Source: Puniceicoccus vermicola (GTDB taxonomy: Bacteria; Verrucomicrobiota; Verrucomicrobiia; Opitutales; Puniceicoccaceae). Taken from it: DNA of 48,540 bases. Every line of letters starts with the position of its first letter. The stretch's first letter is position 1. This document shows, piece after piece, positions 45,890-48,540 of this stretch. The translations under genes were made by a program, and so were the position numbers. The notes beneath the pieces were generated by a model. It did not search any database. It saw nothing but the letters and a program-made list of their open reading frames with translations, and was not told the DNA's origin. The stretch spans positions 1 to 48,540 of the forward strand of contig NZ_JACHVA010000009.1 in the NCBI RefSeq assembly GCF_014230055.1, written 5' to 3'.

Positions 45890-47554
45890 TCAACGCGAAC
45901 CGACTGAGACGTAGTTGGACCGCCTGGGATCCGCAACTCCGGTCGACATCTGGGTTTCCGAATCAAAGAAAATCCCATTCACTCCACCGAAGTAATATTC
46001 GTCCCGTGAGACGAAGTGTACATCCCAGCCCAACGCAGTCATCTCGTCCCTCCAGTCTTCTCCCATTTCCGGCTCCACCTCGACATACTGATCAGGTTCG
46101 CTTCGCTTCCGGGGACGTCGTAGGTGATAACGAGGCGCGTTCACCGCGTCTTCCAAACTCTCATCCTGCTGCAGGACTGCCGAAATCACCTGAACGATCG
46201 CCGTGGGAATCCGTTGTCCGCCCGGAGCCCCTAGGGCCAAACGGGGCTGATCATCTTCAAATATGATGGTAGGAGCAATCGTACTGCGGGGGCGCTTCCC
46301 TTCGCCGATATAATTCGGAGACTTCGAGTAGTGGATGGCGAAGTTCTTCATCGAATTATTGAGGAGGAAGCCAGTCCCCGGCGCGATGAGCCCCGCGCCG
46401 AAGCGACTGCTCAACGATTGAGTCACCGAGGCCACGTTTCCCTCCTGATCGACGATCACAAAATGAGTGGTGCAGCGCAACCCACCCTCTTCCTCTTGCT
46501 CCGGCGAAAAATGATTCATCGAAACGGACTTGAGCAGAGGAACGGACGCCTCCTTCTTGAGATTCCGCAGATTTTTGGAGCTAAAAGCGTCTACACGCTG
46601 ATCGGCAAAAGACTCATCGTCTCCAAATGATCGATATACTCTGGGAAACGTGGCGCGGAGCGTTCTCCCCATCAGGTCCAAGCGTTCGACCGCCCCCTGA
46701 TTGAGCTCCCGAGTATTCCCCTCCAGTCCCTTGAGAGCCATTAATATTGTCGCTCCCCCCGCCGTAGGAGAAGGAGAAGTGAGAACATCGTAGCCATTCC
46801 ATGAGATCGACAACGGCTCTTCCACGTACGCTTGATACTCGGCCAAATCCTCCAAGGAGATCCATCCTCCTCCCTCCTGGATTCCTCTTACAAGCATCCT
46901 CGCCGTCGCCCCGGTGCGAAACTCGTCGATTCCATTGATTGCCAAACGCTCCATCGTCGCAGCTAGAACCGGATTCGGAAGAAAACTCCCCAAAACCGGA
47001 GGCCGTCCGTCAACTGTGTAGAGCTGTCTGACTTGGGGATTCTCCCTCAGCCGAGAAATATTTCTGCGAAAAATTGCTGCGGAGTGTTCATCGAGCTCAA
47101 ATCCTCTCTCCGCGAGACGGGCTGAGGGGAGCACATCCTCGGCCCATGGCTTTCTTCCGAATCGTTGGTGAAGCTCCCACAGTCCGGGGATCAATCCAGG
47201 AGTACAAACAGCGAGAAATGATCGGCTTCTTTCTTGGTACGAAGCATCTTGATACTCTTCGACCGGAAAGTCCAAAGGAGACTGTCCCATCCCATTGATG
47301 AAGACGGTTTCACCACTGGCTTTATCGAAATAAAGCATCGCCAGCTTCCCGCCCGGCCCCGAGCCAAACGGCTCAGAGACACCAAGCGCAAGCGAAACAG
47401 CGACTACCGCATCTGCCGCAGACCCACCTGTTTCCAGAATTTGGATACCGATCTGAGAAGACTCCTGACTCCCCGAGACGACGACTGCCGTCGAAGAGCC
47501 AAAAACCCCGGCAGCGAAAAAAGATGAAAGGACAAAGAAGAACGAGAAGCGCAT
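45890..47554 (-). CDS. ggt: gamma-glutamyltransferase precursor
   Basis: Secreted or periplasmic Ntn-hydrolase that cleaves gamma-glutamyl bonds such as in glutathione. The 554-residue product starts with a signal peptide (MRFSFFFVLSSFFAAGVFGS) at ATG 47554. The large-subunit start has ILETGGSAADAVVAVSLALG. The autocatalytic and catalytic Thr is in GLRCTTHFVIVDQEGN, and the small subunit has SRFGAGLIAPGTGFLLNNSM and LGAPGGQRIPTAIVQV. One departure is GPGGK where most members have a GxGGG run near the N-terminus. The two chains are made by self-cleavage. It lies 40 bases after the prepilin-like gene on the same strand and is convergent with the kinase gene. Confidence 0.92.
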   Translation of the reverse strand: MRFSFFFVLSSFFAAGVFGSSTAVVVSGSQESSQIGIQILETGGSAADAVVAVSLALGVSEPFGSGPGGKLAMLYFDKASGETVFINGMGQSPLDFPVEEYQDASYQERSRSFLAVCTPGLIPGLWELHQRFGRKPWAEDVLPSARLAERGFELDEHSAAIFRRNISRLRENPQVRQLYTVDGRPPVLGSFLPNPVLAATMERLAINGIDEFRTGATARMLVRGIQEGGGWISLEDLAEYQAYVEEPLSISWNGYDVLTSPSPTAGGATILMALKGLEGNTRELNQGAVERLDLMGRTLRATFPRVYRSFGDDESFADQRVDAFSSKNLRNLKKEASVPLLKSVSMNHFSPEQEEEGGLRCTTHFVIVDQEGNVASVTQSLSSRFGAGLIAPGTGFLLNNSMKNFAIHYSKSPNYIGEGKRPRSTIAPTIIFEDDQPRLALGAPGGQRIPTAIVQVISAVLQQDESLEDAVNAPRYHLRRPRKRSEPDQYVEVEPEMGEDWRDEMTALGWDVHFVSRDEYYFGGVNGIFFDSETQMSTGVADPRRSNYVSVGSR

Positions 47555-47594
47555 GGGATATTGGATTAAATTGAGGGGGCAAGAAAAACCGCAT

Positions 47595-48277
47595 CTAGTT
47601 TCTAGAAGGGTAAGCCCCTTCTTCGATAAACTCGACATGGCCATCAAAGAAAGCGTAGTTCCGTCCCCCCCACGGCGTTTTCACTTCGTCACCGACCGAA
47701 AATTTACCCCCGCCCGTAGCAGCACTCCCATAGTTCGCCCCATCGAGATTGGTAATCATCCATATCTGGGGAAGAGGCTCATTCTCCACATCATCTGCGG
47801 CCTGATTCGAACGGATCTGATAGATATTCAGCGGAGGCGAGACCTTCGACTCATCGGAACTGCGTCGACCGAAGAAATTCGAGGGGCTGGAATGGATGGT
47901 ATTATTCAACAGATATCCATGGCCGCTCTCCTCAATCCCATAATCCACAGCTGGAGCAAAAAAATCGTCGTCATCTGGAAGAAACCCCTGATCGGCCATT
48001 GAGGTGGAAAACCAATTTCCTCGAGAGCCCTCAGAGATCGAACTCGGAATTCGAACCGCCCTATAGAAACGCCCTGGGAGATGACCCTCTACTGAATTGT
48101 ATAGTATAACGGCTTGGGCCATTCCTCTGATGGTTGCCACATCATCCGATTTGGCAGCCTGGTTTTTCGTAGCCGAAATGACCGGCAACAAAATCCCAGC
48201 CAAGACACCAAGCACCGCCAAAACGACAAGTAGCTCAATCAACGAAAACCCACGTGTTCCCCTTTTTTCAGGTTCAT
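47595..48277 (-). pseudogene. type IV prepilin-like protein; leader separated by an apparent -1 frameshift
   Basis: From codon TTG at 48242 the frame reads IELLVVLAVLGVLAGILLPV, the hydrophobic core of a type IV prepilin/pseudopilin, and continues about 215 codons to 47595. The end GGRNYAFFDGHVEF resembles the DG-containing C-terminus common in Verrucomicrobia and Planctomycetes pseudopilins, though the H of the H-X9-DG motif is not obvious. In this frame there is no ATG, GTG or TTG upstream before a stop. In the neighbouring frame an ATG at 48277 gives MNLKK and then a stop at CGT-TGA. A -1 shift (or one extra A) at the A6 run (48263-48268) gives MNLKKRGTRG followed by FSLIELL, a perfect prepilin leader with its Gly cleavage site. 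It may be a broken gene, a sequencing error or a programmed shift. Confidence 0.75.
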
Positions 48278-48372
48278 CGTCGATTGGCGGGAAAGAAGTA
48301 GCAAAGAAGCGGAATCGAAGTTAACTGATGTTGTAACTACACTAACATCAATCACTTCAAAACCGCTTCAAC

Positions 48373-48540
48373 ATGAAGTCTGTACTATGTTCCCTGTTTT
48401 GGGAAGGCTACACTTTGTATAAACACAAGCATCTGGGAAAAGGGCATTTGTTGTTCATCCTAGAGGCCCTAAACGATCCGGTCTGTGGAGGTTGTGGGCA
48501 GAGTTGCCGGAGGATTCACGACCAGTCGCTGCGCCGTATT
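48373..48540 (+). CDS. ISL3-family transposase, N-terminal part cut by window end
   Basis: An open frame from ATG 48373 runs off the right edge with 56 codons. It contains a cysteine cluster, DPVCGGCGQSCRRIHDQSLR (C38, C41, C45, H49), matching the N-terminal zinc-finger region of ISL3-family transposases, in which Cys pairs are followed by a HD-x-R pattern. The DDE core would lie outside the window. It is divergent from the prepilin-like gene with about 95 bases between starts. Confidence 0.75.
   Translation, partial: MKSVLCSLFWEGYTLYKHKHLGKGHLLFILEALNDPVCGGCGQSCRRIHDQSLRRI

Overview
The window reads as a chromosomal segment of a moderately GC-rich Gram-negative bacterium, most likely a member of the Verrucomicrobiota (Opitutae-like). 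The evidence is indirect: a type IV prepilin-like protein with a C-terminal DG motif, LPS-type acyl- and glycosyltransferases, a YdbL-type periplasmic protein, dispersed palindromic repeats, and start codons that almost never have a Shine-Dalgarno sequence. Taxonomy is an inference. There is no rRNA in the window, no CRISPR array, and only one tRNA.

Layout. 1-3.8 kb: the tail of an IS630 transposase, then two divergent envelope genes (a GT9 glycosyltransferase and an acyltransferase-GT9 fusion). 4.3-6.6 kb: a carboxyltransferase of the pyruvate carboxylase B/OadA type that stops at the start of its biotin domain, and a small lipoprotein-YdbL pair. 6.6-7.8 kb: non-coding DNA with three tandem ~212-bp units full of hairpins. 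7.8-14.6 kb: the complete F1FO-ATPase operon atpBEFHAGDC (minus strand), with a candidate promoter and a strong terminator, preceded by aspS. 16.6-18.0 kb: a RelE/Phd toxin-antitoxin pair between two imperfect ~173-bp direct repeats, then a degenerate copy of the 7-kb repeat. 18.2-21.1 kb: a sodium/solute symporter, then a REP-associated transposase (RAYT) gene broken by one in-frame TGA and bracketed by clusters of REP-like palindromes.

21.1-25.7 kb: a minus-strand operon frr-proB-HAD phosphatase-recD2, with overlapping genes. 25.8-28.4 kb: a hybrid histidine kinase whose third PAS domain is a LOV (blue-light) domain. 28.4-33.5 kb: a sucrose block (stand-alone sucrose-phosphate phosphatase, two-domain sucrose-phosphate synthase/phosphatase, amylosucrase), which could make sucrose as an osmolyte and turn it into alpha-glucan. 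33.6-36.1 kb: an MFS transporter, a VOC protein and a GreA/GreB-like factor. 36.3-40.1 kb: malic enzyme, catabolic-type acetolactate synthase and a carboxymuconolactone-decarboxylase-family protein, suggesting a pyruvate overflow route. 40.2-42.7 kb: tRNA-Ala(GGC), rdgB, ribD and an MBL-fold hydrolase in one minus-strand run. 42.8-48.5 kb: a chromate transporter, a fused dihydroxyacetone kinase, a gamma-glutamyltransferase, a prepilin-like gene with an apparent -1 frameshift in its leader, and the start of an ISL3 transposase.

Most genes are housekeeping or central metabolism. The unusual material lies in the repeat-rich gaps (4.1, 7.0-7.8, 16.6-18.0, 19.9-21.05 kb) and in a few genes with odd architecture: the acyltransferase-GT9 fusion, the biotin-less carboxyltransferase, the LOV kinase, the broken RAYT and the frameshifted prepilin.
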